Shown piece after piece: positions 1 through 4,894 of a stretch of 9,122 nucleotides of DNA (its first letter is position 1; each line of letters opens with the position of its first letter). The notes beneath the pieces were generated by a model that was not told the origin of the DNA, ran no database searches, and worked only from the letters and a program-made list of their open reading frames with translations. Both the position numbers and the translations under genes were made by a program. The stretch lies in assembly GCA_937914815.1 (NCBI GenBank), contig CALDMI010000152.1, positions 1 to 9,122 of the forward strand. Reading direction: 5' to 3'. This DNA is from an uncultured Clostridia bacterium (lineage in GTDB: Bacteria; Bacillota; Clostridia; Oscillospirales; CAG-272).

Positions 1-827
1 ATACGGCGATAGATATAAAAAAGCTCGATTGCACCTTACCCGTGTATGCTTTCGGGCGGGTAGGGCAGGATAAGGAGGGCGACTTTGCCGTCTCTGAGAT
101 GGAGCGGGCGGGCGTCATATGCTCCGGTATTGTGCGCTCGGACTCCCCGACGAGCTTTACCGAGGTCATGAGCGTCACCTCCGGACAGCGCACATTCTTC
201 ACCTACCCGGGCGCGAGCGCGGAGTTCGGGCTCCCGGATATGCCGGACACGCTCCCGGAAATGCTCCACCTCGGATACTTTCTTCTTCTTGACAGGGTGG
301 ACCGCGGCGACGGGCTGGAAATTCTCCGCCGGGCAAAGTCCCGCGGGGTGCGCACCTCCATTGACCTTGTGAGCGAGAACTCAGAGCGGTATTCCGCCGT
401 TCTCCCCTGCCTTGAATACACGGATAACCTTATAATCAACGAGACCGAGGCAGGTAAGCTCGCGGGGATCTCACCCGCACGGGAAAATCTCCGTGACATT
501 GCCGCGGCGCTTATGGCGCGCGGGGTGCGCGAGAGTGTGATAATACATATGCCGCGCCTCGCCGTCTGCCTCTCGCGCGACGGGTACACAGAGTCGCCGT
601 CATATATTCTTCCCGACGGCTTTATAAAGGGTACCACCGGGGCGGGAGACGCGTTCTGCGCCGGGGCGCTTATCGGGATATACCGCGGCTATGCCGACGG
701 GGATATACTTGAGGTCGCGGCTGCCGCAGCTGTCAGCGCGCTCTCGGAGGAGAGCGGCACGGCGGGGGTCCTCCCGCTTTCGGCGGCGCGCGCGGCGGTG
801 CGTGATTTTCCGAGGTATTCCGTCTGA
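1..827 (+). CDS. PfkB-family carbohydrate kinase (5' end cut off by the window)
   Basis: This is an ATP-dependent sugar or sugar-phosphate kinase of the PfkB/ribokinase fold, expected in the cytoplasm. The reading frame is open from base 3, so bases 1-2 belong to a split codon and the true start lies outside; about 274 residues are visible and perhaps 50 are missing. The first readable residues (TAIDIKKLD, then VYAFGRVGQDKEGD) match the N-terminal PfkB signature region with GxVGxDxxG. The C-terminal signature GTTGAGDAF is at 630-656; its Asp (codon 648-650) is the catalytic base known for the family. The Asp that often opens this motif (DTTGAGD) is Gly here. The segment at about 366-455 (SIDLVSEN... 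then NLIINETEAG) is typical of the central lobe. The aldolase gene follows 105 bases downstream, so the pair probably phosphorylates a ketose phosphate and splits the product. The substrate (fructose-1-P, tagatose-6-P or other) cannot be read from the sequence. The GTG at 42 falls inside a conserved motif and is not the start. Confidence 0.9.
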   Translation, partial: TAIDIKKLDCTLPVYAFGRVGQDKEGDFAVSEMERAGVICSGIVRSDSPTSFTEVMSVTSGQRTFFTYPGASAEFGLPDMPDTLPEMLHLGYFLLLDRVDRGDGLEILRRAKSRGVRTSIDLVSENSERYSAVLPCLEYTDNLIINETEAGKLAGISPARENLRDIAAALMARGVRESVIIHMPRLAVCLSRDGYTESPSYILPDGFIKGTTGAGDAFCAGALIGIYRGYADGDILEVAAAAAVSALSEESGTAGVLPLSAARAAVRDFPRYSV

Positions 828-834
828 CGAAAAG

Positions 835-854
835 CGGGCACATACTGGTGCCCG
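835..854. other. Perfect hairpin after the kinase gene
   Basis: CGGGCAC (835-841) and GTGCCCG (848-854) form a perfect 7-bp stem with a 6-base loop, starting 8 bases after the kinase stop codon. There is no T tract on the plus strand, so it is not a standard intrinsic terminator. It could stabilise the kinase mRNA end or weaken read-through into the aldolase gene. Only the inverted repeat is observed; the role is a guess. Confidence 0.5.
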
Positions 855-906
855 AAAAGGCAAAACAACACCCCGTGTATACATTTCACGGCGCAAATCA
901 ATATTT

Positions 907-926
907 CGGCGGTCACCGCCGGGAGG
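907..926 (+). promoter_or_regulatory. Ribosome binding site of the aldolase gene, abutted by a hairpin
   Basis: The Shine-Dalgarno sequence GGGAGG (921-926) lies six bases before the ATG at 933 and fixes that start. Directly in front of it CGGCGG (907-912) can pair with CCGCCG (916-921) around a three-base loop, so the stem takes in the first G of the Shine-Dalgarno. This might modestly tune translation. The pairing is visible; any regulatory effect is inference. Confidence 0.6.
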
Positions 927-932
927 TTTTAT

Positions 933-1769
933 ATGCTTGTAAATCTTGACTATGTGCTGAAAAAGGCACAGAGAGAGCACTACGCGGTAGGGCTCTTCAA
1001 TACTACCGATACGGATATGCTCGAGGCGGCGATAGCCGCGGCAGAGGAGCTCCGCGCCCCTATAATCATAGGCACGGCGGAGGTCCTTCTTCCTTACGGA
1101 GAGCTGAAGCTCATCGCCCCGTCGATAATCGCCGCCGCAAAGCGCGCGAGCGTTCCGGTGGTCGTCCACTATGACCACGGTCTGACGTTTGAGAGGTGCA
1201 TGGAGGCGCTGCAGCTCGGATTTTCCTCGGTTATGTTCGACGGCTCCGCCGGGGACTATGAGACGAATATAAAGGAAACGCGCGAGGTCGTGAGGATAGC
1301 ACATGCCTTCGGCGCGACGGTCGAGGGCGAGATTGGTCACGTCGGAGACGCCGGAGCAGGGGACAATCTGCTGACGGATATGTACACGACGCCGGAGGAG
1401 GCGAAAGAATACCTTGCGGCTACCGGGGTTGACGCGCTCGCCGTCGCTATCGGCTCTGCGCACGGAGTTTATAAGACAAAGCCGAAGCTCAGTATAGACA
1501 GGCTCCGCGAGATACGCGCGGCGGTCGACGTTCCGCTTGTGCTCCACGGCGGCTCGGGTCTCTCGGACGAGGATTTCAGAAGCTCGATACGCGAGGGAAT
1601 GGCGAAGGTCAATATCTTTACCGACCTCTGCCTTGCAGGGCAGCGCGCCATGGCGGAGGGGATTTCGGCAGGGCGCGACTATCTCACCATACGCAACATG
1701 AAGGTCGAGGCTATAAAAGAGGCTGTAAAGACAAAAATGCGTCTCTTCGGCTGCGAGGGGAAGGCGTAA
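933..1769 (+). CDS. Class II ketose-bisphosphate aldolase (FbaA/GatY/KbaY family)
   Basis: A zinc-dependent aldolase of 278 residues that should split a ketose 1,6-bisphosphate (fructose or tagatose type) into dihydroxyacetone phosphate and an aldehyde product, in the cytoplasm. The length is usual for the GatY/Fba branch. The active site is complete: VVVHYDHG at 76-83 gives the catalytic Asp81 and zinc ligand His82; VEGEIGHVG at 130-138 carries the conserved Glu; AIGSAHGVY at 172-180 gives zinc ligand His177; LVLHGGSGL at 202-210 gives His205; KVNIFTD at 225-231 is the phosphate-binding strand. HYDH replaces the more common HLDH, and GSAHG the common GNAHG or GTSHG; both are mild changes. 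The start is fixed by GGGAGG six bases upstream. Together with the upstream PfkB kinase it forms a kinase-aldolase pair like those in tagatose, fructose or sugar-alcohol catabolism. No transporter or regulator is in view to name the sugar, so no gene symbol is given. Confidence 0.93.
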   Translation: MLVNLDYVLKKAQREHYAVGLFNTTDTDMLEAAIAAAEELRAPIIIGTAEVLLPYGELKLIAPSIIAAAKRASVPVVVHYDHGLTFERCMEALQLGFSSVMFDGSAGDYETNIKETREVVRIAHAFGATVEGEIGHVGDAGAGDNLLTDMYTTPEEAKEYLAATGVDALAVAIGSAHGVYKTKPKLSIDRLREIRAAVDVPLVLHGGSGLSDEDFRSSIREGMAKVNIFTDLCLAGQRAMAEGISAGRDYLTIRNMKVEAIKEAVKTKMRLFGCEGKA

Positions 1770-1787
1770 GCGTAAATCCCGCCAAAG

Positions 1788-1810
1788 TGCGCCCGGCAAT
1801 ACCGGGCGCA
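1788..1810. terminator. Strong G+C-rich hairpin after the aldolase gene (possible terminator)
   Basis: TGCGCCCGG (1788-1796) and CCGGGCGCA (1802-1810) form a perfect 9-bp stem with loop CAATA, 18 bases after the aldolase stop. No T tract follows (AAGCC instead), so as an intrinsic terminator it is atypical. It may be a 3'-end stabiliser or a weak terminator for the kinase-aldolase transcript. The following bases to 1920 hold only short G+C-rich inverted repeats (for example GCGGC/GCCGC at 1827-1841) and no credible gene. Confidence 0.5.
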
Positions 1811-1920
1811 AAGCCTCCGAAACACCGCGGCAAACAGCCGCCGTAACAGTCGGGGCGTATGGCGCGCGGCACTGTCCGGTGCAGTCTGCCCGCCGAAAGT
1901 TAAAAATTATCCGAAAGGTA

Positions 1921-1949
1921 TTGACAAAGCGGGCGACATTTGGTATAAT
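1921..1949 (+). promoter_or_regulatory. Consensus sigma-A promoter of the tRNA operon
   Basis: The -35 box TTGACA (1921-1926) and the -10 box TATAAT (1944-1949) are both perfect, with the ideal 17-base spacer. TG at 1941-1942 also makes an extended -10 (TGnTATAAT). The start of transcription should be near 1956. A -35 and an extended -10 that both match consensus fully is unusual and fits strong stable-RNA transcription. Confidence 0.9.
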
Positions 1950-1959
1950 TACAGGGTGT

Positions 1960-1975
1960 CGGGGAGAATTCCCCG
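1960..1975 (+). other. Leader hairpin ahead of tRNA-Asp
   Basis: CGGGGA (1960-1965) pairs with TCCCCG (1970-1975) around a four-base loop, just inside the predicted 5' end of the tRNA transcript. It could protect the 5' end or affect RNase processing of the leader. Only the pairing is seen. Confidence 0.4.
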
Positions 1976-1982
1976 GTGCTAT

Positions 1983-2074
1983 GCAATAATGGCTTGGTAG
2001 CTCAGCTGGTTAGAGCGCTAGCCTGTCACGCTAGAGGTCGTGGGTTCGAACCCCATCCGAGTCGCCATTATTGC
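1983..2074. repeat. 11-bp inverted repeat bracketing tRNA-Asp (leader-trailer helix)
   Basis: GCAATAATGGC (1983-1993) is the exact reverse complement of GCCATTATTGC (2064-2074). The left arm spans 8 leader bases plus the first 3 tRNA bases. The right arm spans the discriminator, the CCA and 7 trailer bases. In the precursor, leader 1983-1990 can pair with 2067-2074 as an 8-bp helix beyond the acceptor stem, leaving G-C-C bulged. Alternatively the whole 11 bp can pair with the acceptor end slipped by three bases. Such pairing could affect RNase P and 3'-end processing. Confidence 0.75.
1991..2067 (+). tRNA. tRNA-Asp (anticodon GUC)
   Basis: A complete 77-base cloverleaf with encoded CCA. The acceptor stem GGCTTGG pairs with CCGAGTC (two G-U pairs), the discriminator is G2064, and CCA is 2065-2067. 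The D arm uses GCTC/GAGC. The anticodon stem CTAGC (2018-2022)/GCTAG (2030-2034) holds loop CTGTCAC with anticodon GTC at 2025-2027. The T arm has the TTCGAAC loop. It is the first gene of a two-tRNA operon, 12 bases before tRNA-Gly. The leader and trailer are complementary (separate entry). Confidence 0.97.
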
Positions 2075-2079
2075 CCTCC

Positions 2080-2155
2080 GCGGATTTAGCTCATTTGGTA
2101 GAGCGCCACCTTGCCAAGGTGGAGGTGGCGGGTTCGAGCCCCGTAATCCGCTCCA
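2080..2155 (+). tRNA. tRNA-Gly (anticodon GCC)
   Basis: A complete 76-base cloverleaf with encoded CCA (2153-2155) and discriminator U (2152). The acceptor stem GCGGATT (2080-2086) pairs perfectly with AATCCGC (2145-2151). The anticodon stem CCACC (2106-2110)/GGTGG (2118-2122) holds loop TTGCCAA with anticodon GCC at 2113-2115. The T loop is TTCGAGC. It is the last gene of the tRNA operon; its CCA runs straight into the A tract of the terminator. Confidence 0.97.
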
Positions 2156-2188
2156 AAAAATCCTCACTCTTCGGAGTGAGGATTTTTT
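2155..2188 (+). terminator. Intrinsic terminator of the tRNA operon
   Basis: TCCTCACTC (2161-2169) pairs perfectly with GAGTGAGGA (2174-2182) under a stable UUCG tetraloop (2170-2173), followed by six T (2183-2188). The six A before the stem (2155-2160) mirror the T tract, so it could also stop transcription arriving from the right. Confidence 0.95.
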
Positions 2189-2196
2189 CAAGTTAT

Positions 2197-2277
2197 AGGT
2201 AATAGTGAATAGTGAAGAAGTGATTGTTTTTTAACTTATTACCTTTTCACTATTCACTTTTCACTACTACTTTTCAC
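2197..2277. repeat. A+T-rich inverted heptamer repeats (possible small repeat element)
   Basis: The left side carries GTGAATA/GTGAAGA-type heptamers (2205-2222). The right side carries their complement, TTCACTA/TTCACTT (2246-2265), plus a more diverged TTTTCAC (2271-2277). The core is a perfect 13-bp inverted repeat (2204-2216 and 2246-2258) with a 29-base spacer. A further pair, AGGTAATA (2197-2204) and TATTACCT (2237-2244), offers an alternative fold. It lies between the tRNA terminator and the ATPase promoter and codes for nothing. It may be a remnant of a dispersed intergenic repeat; a genome-wide search would decide. Confidence 0.6.
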
Positions 2278-2362
2278 ACCCCGTTTTGCCCGTCTCCTAT
2301 ACGTTAAGTCTGAAAAGTGTGATATTCCGGTAAAAATAATCATGAAAAAGTGCGATTTTTGC

Positions 2363-2391
2363 TTGACATTTTACACTAAAACGGATATAAT
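2363..2391 (+). promoter_or_regulatory. Consensus sigma-A promoter of the ATPase gene
   Basis: The -35 TTGACA (2363-2368) and -10 TATAAT (2386-2391) are perfect, with a 17-base spacer. The transcript should start near 2398, leaving a short leader of about 18 bases before the ATG at 2416. Upstream there are two similar direct repeats, TGAAAAGTGTGAT (2311-2323) and TGAAAAAGTGCGAT (2343-2356), which could be regulator sites. Confidence 0.87.
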
Positions 2392-2402
2392 AGCATTGAT
2401 GT

Positions 2403-2408
2403 GGGAGG
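2403..2408 (+). promoter_or_regulatory. Ribosome binding site that sets the ATPase start
   Basis: GGGAGG lies seven bases before the ATG at 2416. The in-frame GTG at 2401 overlaps this site and sits only about three bases after the predicted transcription start, so it cannot be the initiation codon. Confidence 0.85.
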
Positions 2409-2415
2409 CGCGTAT

Positions 2416-3711
2416 ATGGAAAGAAAGATTTATAAGGAACTGCTTGCATGGAAGGGGAGCCCGGACAGAAAGCCCCTGATACTTCAGGGGGCAAGGCAGG
2501 TAGGCAAAACCTATATTGTCAATTATTTTGCGGGCAAAGAGTACTCAAACAGCGTTTATTGCAATTTTGAAAAGGACGAGGGGCTCCGGGATTTTTTTGG
2601 TGATCTGACACCGGAAAAAATCATAAAAAAGCTGTCTCTTTACAAACGGCGGGAAATTTTCCGGGAGAATACGCTGATAATCTTCGACGAAATACAGGCG
2701 TGCCCTGGGGCAATCACCTCGCTGAAGTATTTCAATGAGGAGGCGAACGGGTATCATATCATCGCGCTCGGCTCTCTGCTCGGCGTTTCCGTAAATCGCG
2801 AGAACTTTTCTTTTCCGGTCGGAAAGGTTCAGTTCATGACGCTCTATCCGCTCGATTTTGAGGAATATCTTATGGCGAGGGGAGAGTCGGAACTTATCGC
2901 CCTTATCGGGGAGTGCTACGAAAAAAACGCTCCGCTTGACAGCGCTTTTCATGAAAGAGCGCTCGATTACTATAAGGAGTATCTGTTTGTCGGCGGTATG
3001 CCGGAGGCGGTTGAAGAATACGGTAAAAATCACAATCCGGAGCTCGTCCGCATTATTCAGCAGACTATTCTGGAATCCTATCAGAACGATATGAGCAAAT
3101 ACAATCGGCAGAGCGAGATCCCAAAAACCCGCATTGTCTATAAGAATATCAGCACACAGCTGGCAAAGGAAAACAGAAAATTTCAATATAAGAATATAAA
3201 GCAGGGCGGCAGAGCCTCCGAATTTGAAAATGCCATTGAGTGGCTGTGCCTTGCGGGAATAGCGAGTCAGAATTATCGGGTAGAGCAGATTATGCTCCCA
3301 CTTAATGCCTACCGCTCGCTTACCGACTTCAAGTTTTATATGAACGATGTCGGCTTGTGCGGGGCGAGTCAGGATATTCACTATGAGGATATAATCGGGG
3401 AAAACCCGCTGCTTGATAATTTCAAGGGCGGTCTTACCGAAAACTATGTTTTCAATCAGCTGACAGAAAACGGCTTGAGCCTTTACTACTGGACGAGCGG
3501 GACTTCGGCGGAGGTGGACTTTATCACCCGTATCGGTGAGGATATTATTCCGATTGAGGTCAAGGCAAATATAAATAACCGTTCAAGGAGTCTCGGCGTC
3601 TATGCAGGACGGTATAAGCCGGGCTACGCTGTCCGTATTTCACAGAAGAACTTCGGCTTTGAGAACGGGACAAAATCCGTCCCGCTGTATGCGGTATTCT
3701 GCATCGGATAA
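2416..3711 (+). CDS. AAA-family ATPase with AAA_14 and DUF4143 domains
   Basis: A 431-residue, probably cytoplasmic ATPase of the AAA_14 + DUF4143 family, whose cellular role is not established. The N-terminal half is the ATPase. Walker A is GARQVGKT at 25-32, Walker B is LIIFDE at 87-92, ALGS at 117-120 is the sensor-like strand, and FPVGKVQFMTLYPLDFEEYL (133-152) is the conserved stretch after it. VGGMPEAV at 192-199 marks the linker. The C-terminal DUF4143 part includes KFYMNDVGL (306-314), then TENYVFNQL with Glu342, AEVDF with Asp368, and IPIEVKA with Glu381 and Lys383. This resembles the E-D-ExK layout of PD-(D/E)xK nuclease folds; whether it cuts DNA is unknown. Length is usual for the family and no motif is missing. 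It is monocistronic, with its own consensus promoter and terminator. It is less G+C-rich than its neighbours, which suggests later acquisition. The family is common in many copies in gut bacteria and archaea. Confidence 0.92.
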   Translation: MERKIYKELLAWKGSPDRKPLILQGARQVGKTYIVNYFAGKEYSNSVYCNFEKDEGLRDFFGDLTPEKIIKKLSLYKRREIFRENTLIIFDEIQACPGAITSLKYFNEEANGYHIIALGSLLGVSVNRENFSFPVGKVQFMTLYPLDFEEYLMARGESELIALIGECYEKNAPLDSAFHERALDYYKEYLFVGGMPEAVEEYGKNHNPELVRIIQQTILESYQNDMSKYNRQSEIPKTRIVYKNISTQLAKENRKFQYKNIKQGGRASEFENAIEWLCLAGIASQNYRVEQIMLPLNAYRSLTDFKFYMNDVGLCGASQDIHYEDIIGENPLLDNFKGGLTENYVFNQLTENGLSLYYWTSGTSAEVDFITRIGEDIIPIEVKANINNRSRSLGVYAGRYKPGYAVRISQKNFGFENGTKSVPLYAVFCIG

Positions 3712-3760
3712 CGAGCCCGGGCGATATTTCCGATTATCCGATTATGAAGAATTGTAAAAC

Positions 3761-3790
3761 AAAAACGGCTGTCACGTGGCAGCCGTTTTT
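3761..3790. terminator. Two-way intrinsic terminator between convergent genes
   Basis: CGGCTGTC (3766-3773) pairs with GGCAGCCG (3778-3785), with one U-G pair and an ACGT loop. The stem is flanked by five A (3761-3765) and five T (3786-3790). On the plus strand it ends the ATPase transcript, 49 bases after the stop codon. On the minus strand the same hairpin is followed by five T and can end the lipoprotein operon. Confidence 0.9.
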
Positions 3791-3927
3791 CTGCATTTTT
3801 GTGTGTTATGATGCTTATTTTTGCGCGATGCGCCGCGGGCGGACTTTTCGTGCGTGCGGGCAGATTTTTATTCAGTGGTGACGCCGCGGGGAGGGGATGG
3901 TTTTTACGCCGCGGGGCGGCGCGTGGT
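3791..3927. other. Convergent intergenic spacer with repeated CGCCGCGGG
   Basis: No gene is seen here. CGCCGCGGG occurs three times (3831-3839, 3882-3890, 3907-3915); the last two copies extend to ACGCCGCGGGG. The last copy is part of a hairpin, CGCCGC (3907-3912)/GCGGCG (3916-3921) with loop GGG, directly after the lipoprotein stop on the minus strand. That hairpin lacks a T tract on the minus strand, so termination is more likely at 3761-3790. Confidence 0.45.
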
Positions 3928-4701
3928 TTATTTATAGCTCGCGGAGGATATTCTGTACACGGTTGTCTCGGTGCCGTCGTCGGCGACGCGCTTTAATGTC
4001 CCGGCGGTGACGGCGTTGTAATCGTTGAAGATGTAATAGAGCCGGTAGGTTTCGCCGTCCGCGGTCTTATACTTTATGCTTGCCGTATAGGAATACGCCT
4101 GCGTGCCGGCGTCCGGGTTCTTCTTTTTTGAATAGCTTTCCTCGAGTATTTCGTTATCCCCGAACACGTAGAGGTTAAAGTATCCGCAGGAGAGAATGAC
4201 GAACACACGCCCGCCGCCGAAATCTATCGAGTAGTCGCCTATCGCGAAGTCCTGCCCGGTGACGGAGGTGCCGTCCTCCGCGCTGCCGCTTATTGTCGCG
4301 ACGGTGTATGAGACGCCGGAGGAGGACGCGCGGTTGAGCCCGTCGTCAAGTATCTTCATAAGCTCGGTCCGGTCGACCGGTCCGTCGACGAGCTCGGTCT
4401 TTGCATATATCACCGTGTCGGAATTTATGACTGTCCCGTTCTCGAACGGGCGCGTGTAGGCTCTGTCCCTGTAATAGCCGAGTATCTTCACGCCGGAGAT
4501 TACCACCGTCGGGAGGGTGTAGCCCTCGCCGCCCTTTACGGTGGTTACATAGTCGGAGCGGTGCCCCGCGAAGTTTATAGTCACGGAGTAATAGACGTCC
4601 CCGCCGTCGGGCTCCTTGTCGTCGGAGCAGGAGGAGAGGGCGACGAGAGACGAGAATATCGTTATAATGGCAAGCAGGATAGCCGTGAATTTTCTTTTCA
4701 T
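3928..4701 (-). CDS. Lipoprotein with an InlB-type B-repeat (Flg_new)
   Basis: A 257-residue exported lipoprotein of unknown function. The N-terminus MKRKFTAILLAIITIFSSLV is a basic start plus hydrophobic core, followed by lipobox LSSC with Cys25 as the predicted lipidated residue, so the protein should be anchored to the outer face of the cell membrane. Residues 38-101 resemble an InlB B-repeat (Listeria-Bacteroides repeat): VTINF, a central VKGGEGYTLP, then GYYRDRAYTRPFENGTVINS and DTVIYAK. The remaining 150 residues are beta-rich by eye (many Tyr, Thr, Val; FGGGRVFVIL, YRLYYIFNDY) and match no family I recognise. The start at 4701 is chosen because the signal peptide begins there; the frame is open to 4851, but the extra 50 residues are Pro/Lys/Thr-rich and would bury the signal peptide. 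It is the last gene of the DUF3737-PatB unit. Its Shine-Dalgarno lies in the end of the preceding small frame. Confidence 0.85.
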   Translation of the reverse strand: MKRKFTAILLAIITIFSSLVALSSCSDDKEPDGGDVYYSVTINFAGHRSDYVTTVKGGEGYTLPTVVISGVKILGYYRDRAYTRPFENGTVINSDTVIYAKTELVDGPVDRTELMKILDDGLNRASSSGVSYTVATISGSAEDGTSVTGQDFAIGDYSIDFGGGRVFVILSCGYFNLYVFGDNEILEESYSKKKNPDAGTQAYSYTASIKYKTADGETYRLYYIFNDYNAVTAGTLKRVADDGTETTVYRISSASYK

Positions 4702-4708
4702 TGTTTTT

Positions 4709-4894
4709 TTATTTTCCTTCTTCGGTTGGGTTTTCGTCGCGGTTTTCACTGTGATTTTCGTCGGGGGCATCGGTGGGGTTATCGGCGGATTCCCGGGCTT
4801 CCGCTTCCGCCTCGCTCTCGCCGGGCAGGGCGTCAAGGTAGGTGTCGCCAATCTTTATATAGGAGGGCAGGAGGTCAATCCGCTGCGCGGGCAA
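4709..4894 (-). CDS. Possible small acidic protein (61 aa)
   Basis: An open frame of 61 residues between PatB and the lipoprotein, starting with TTG at 4894, overlapping the PatB end by 20 bases and stopping 7 bases before the lipoprotein ATG. Residues 5-25 (RIDLLPSYIKIGDTYLDALPG) look like a folded or binding segment. The rest is a Glu/Asp/Asn/Pro-rich, disordered-looking tail. In favour: it fills the 173-base gap between the two genes exactly, 41 of 61 codons end in G or C as expected in this genome, and it holds the Shine-Dalgarno of the next gene. Against: a TTG start, no clear Shine-Dalgarno, and no recognised family. It could be translated by re-initiation after PatB, or be a decayed remnant. 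Confidence 0.4.
   Translation of the reverse strand: MPAQRIDLLPSYIKIGDTYLDALPGESEAEAEARESADNPTDAPDENHSENRDENPTEEGK
4714..4720 (-). promoter_or_regulatory. Ribosome binding site of the lipoprotein gene (long spacing)
   Basis: GAAGGAA on the minus strand is the best Shine-Dalgarno for the ATG at 4701, but it leaves about 12-13 A-rich bases between site and start, longer than the 6-8 used by other genes here. It is embedded in the last codons of the small acidic frame (4709-4894), which suggests coupling if that frame is translated. Confidence 0.5.

Noticed and set aside
600..1811. Long minus-strand open frame of 403 codons over the kinase and aldolase
   Set aside because: It is antisense to two clear enzyme genes, is Arg-rich with no recognisable motif, and is the usual mirror of G+C-rich coding sequence.
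2197..2277. CRISPR-like array
   Set aside because: The repeats are 7 bases with no unique spacers of CRISPR length, and no cas gene is in view.
2545..3381. Minus-strand open frame of 278 codons inside the ATPase gene
   Set aside because: The plus strand encodes complete Walker A, Walker B and DUF4143 motifs; the antisense product has no recognisable family.
3730..3745. Tandem CCGATTAT repeat after the ATPase stop
   Set aside because: Only two 8-base copies; too short to interpret.
2080..3760. tRNA-Gly as an integration site for the ATPase block
   Set aside because: I looked for a copy of the tRNA 3' end (GTTCGAGCCCCGTAATCC) downstream of the ATPase and found only a short GAGCCC match near 3714; no integrase is present.
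3799..3996. Plus-strand 65-codon frame after the ATPase terminator
   Set aside because: Gly/Ala/Arg-rich product, no clear ribosome site, and it overlaps the end of the lipoprotein gene. It follows a terminator with no promoter seen.
4702..4851. N-terminal extension of the lipoprotein to 4851
   Set aside because: It would place 50 Pro/Lys/Thr-rich residues before a good signal peptide and lipobox; ATG 4701 explains the protein better.
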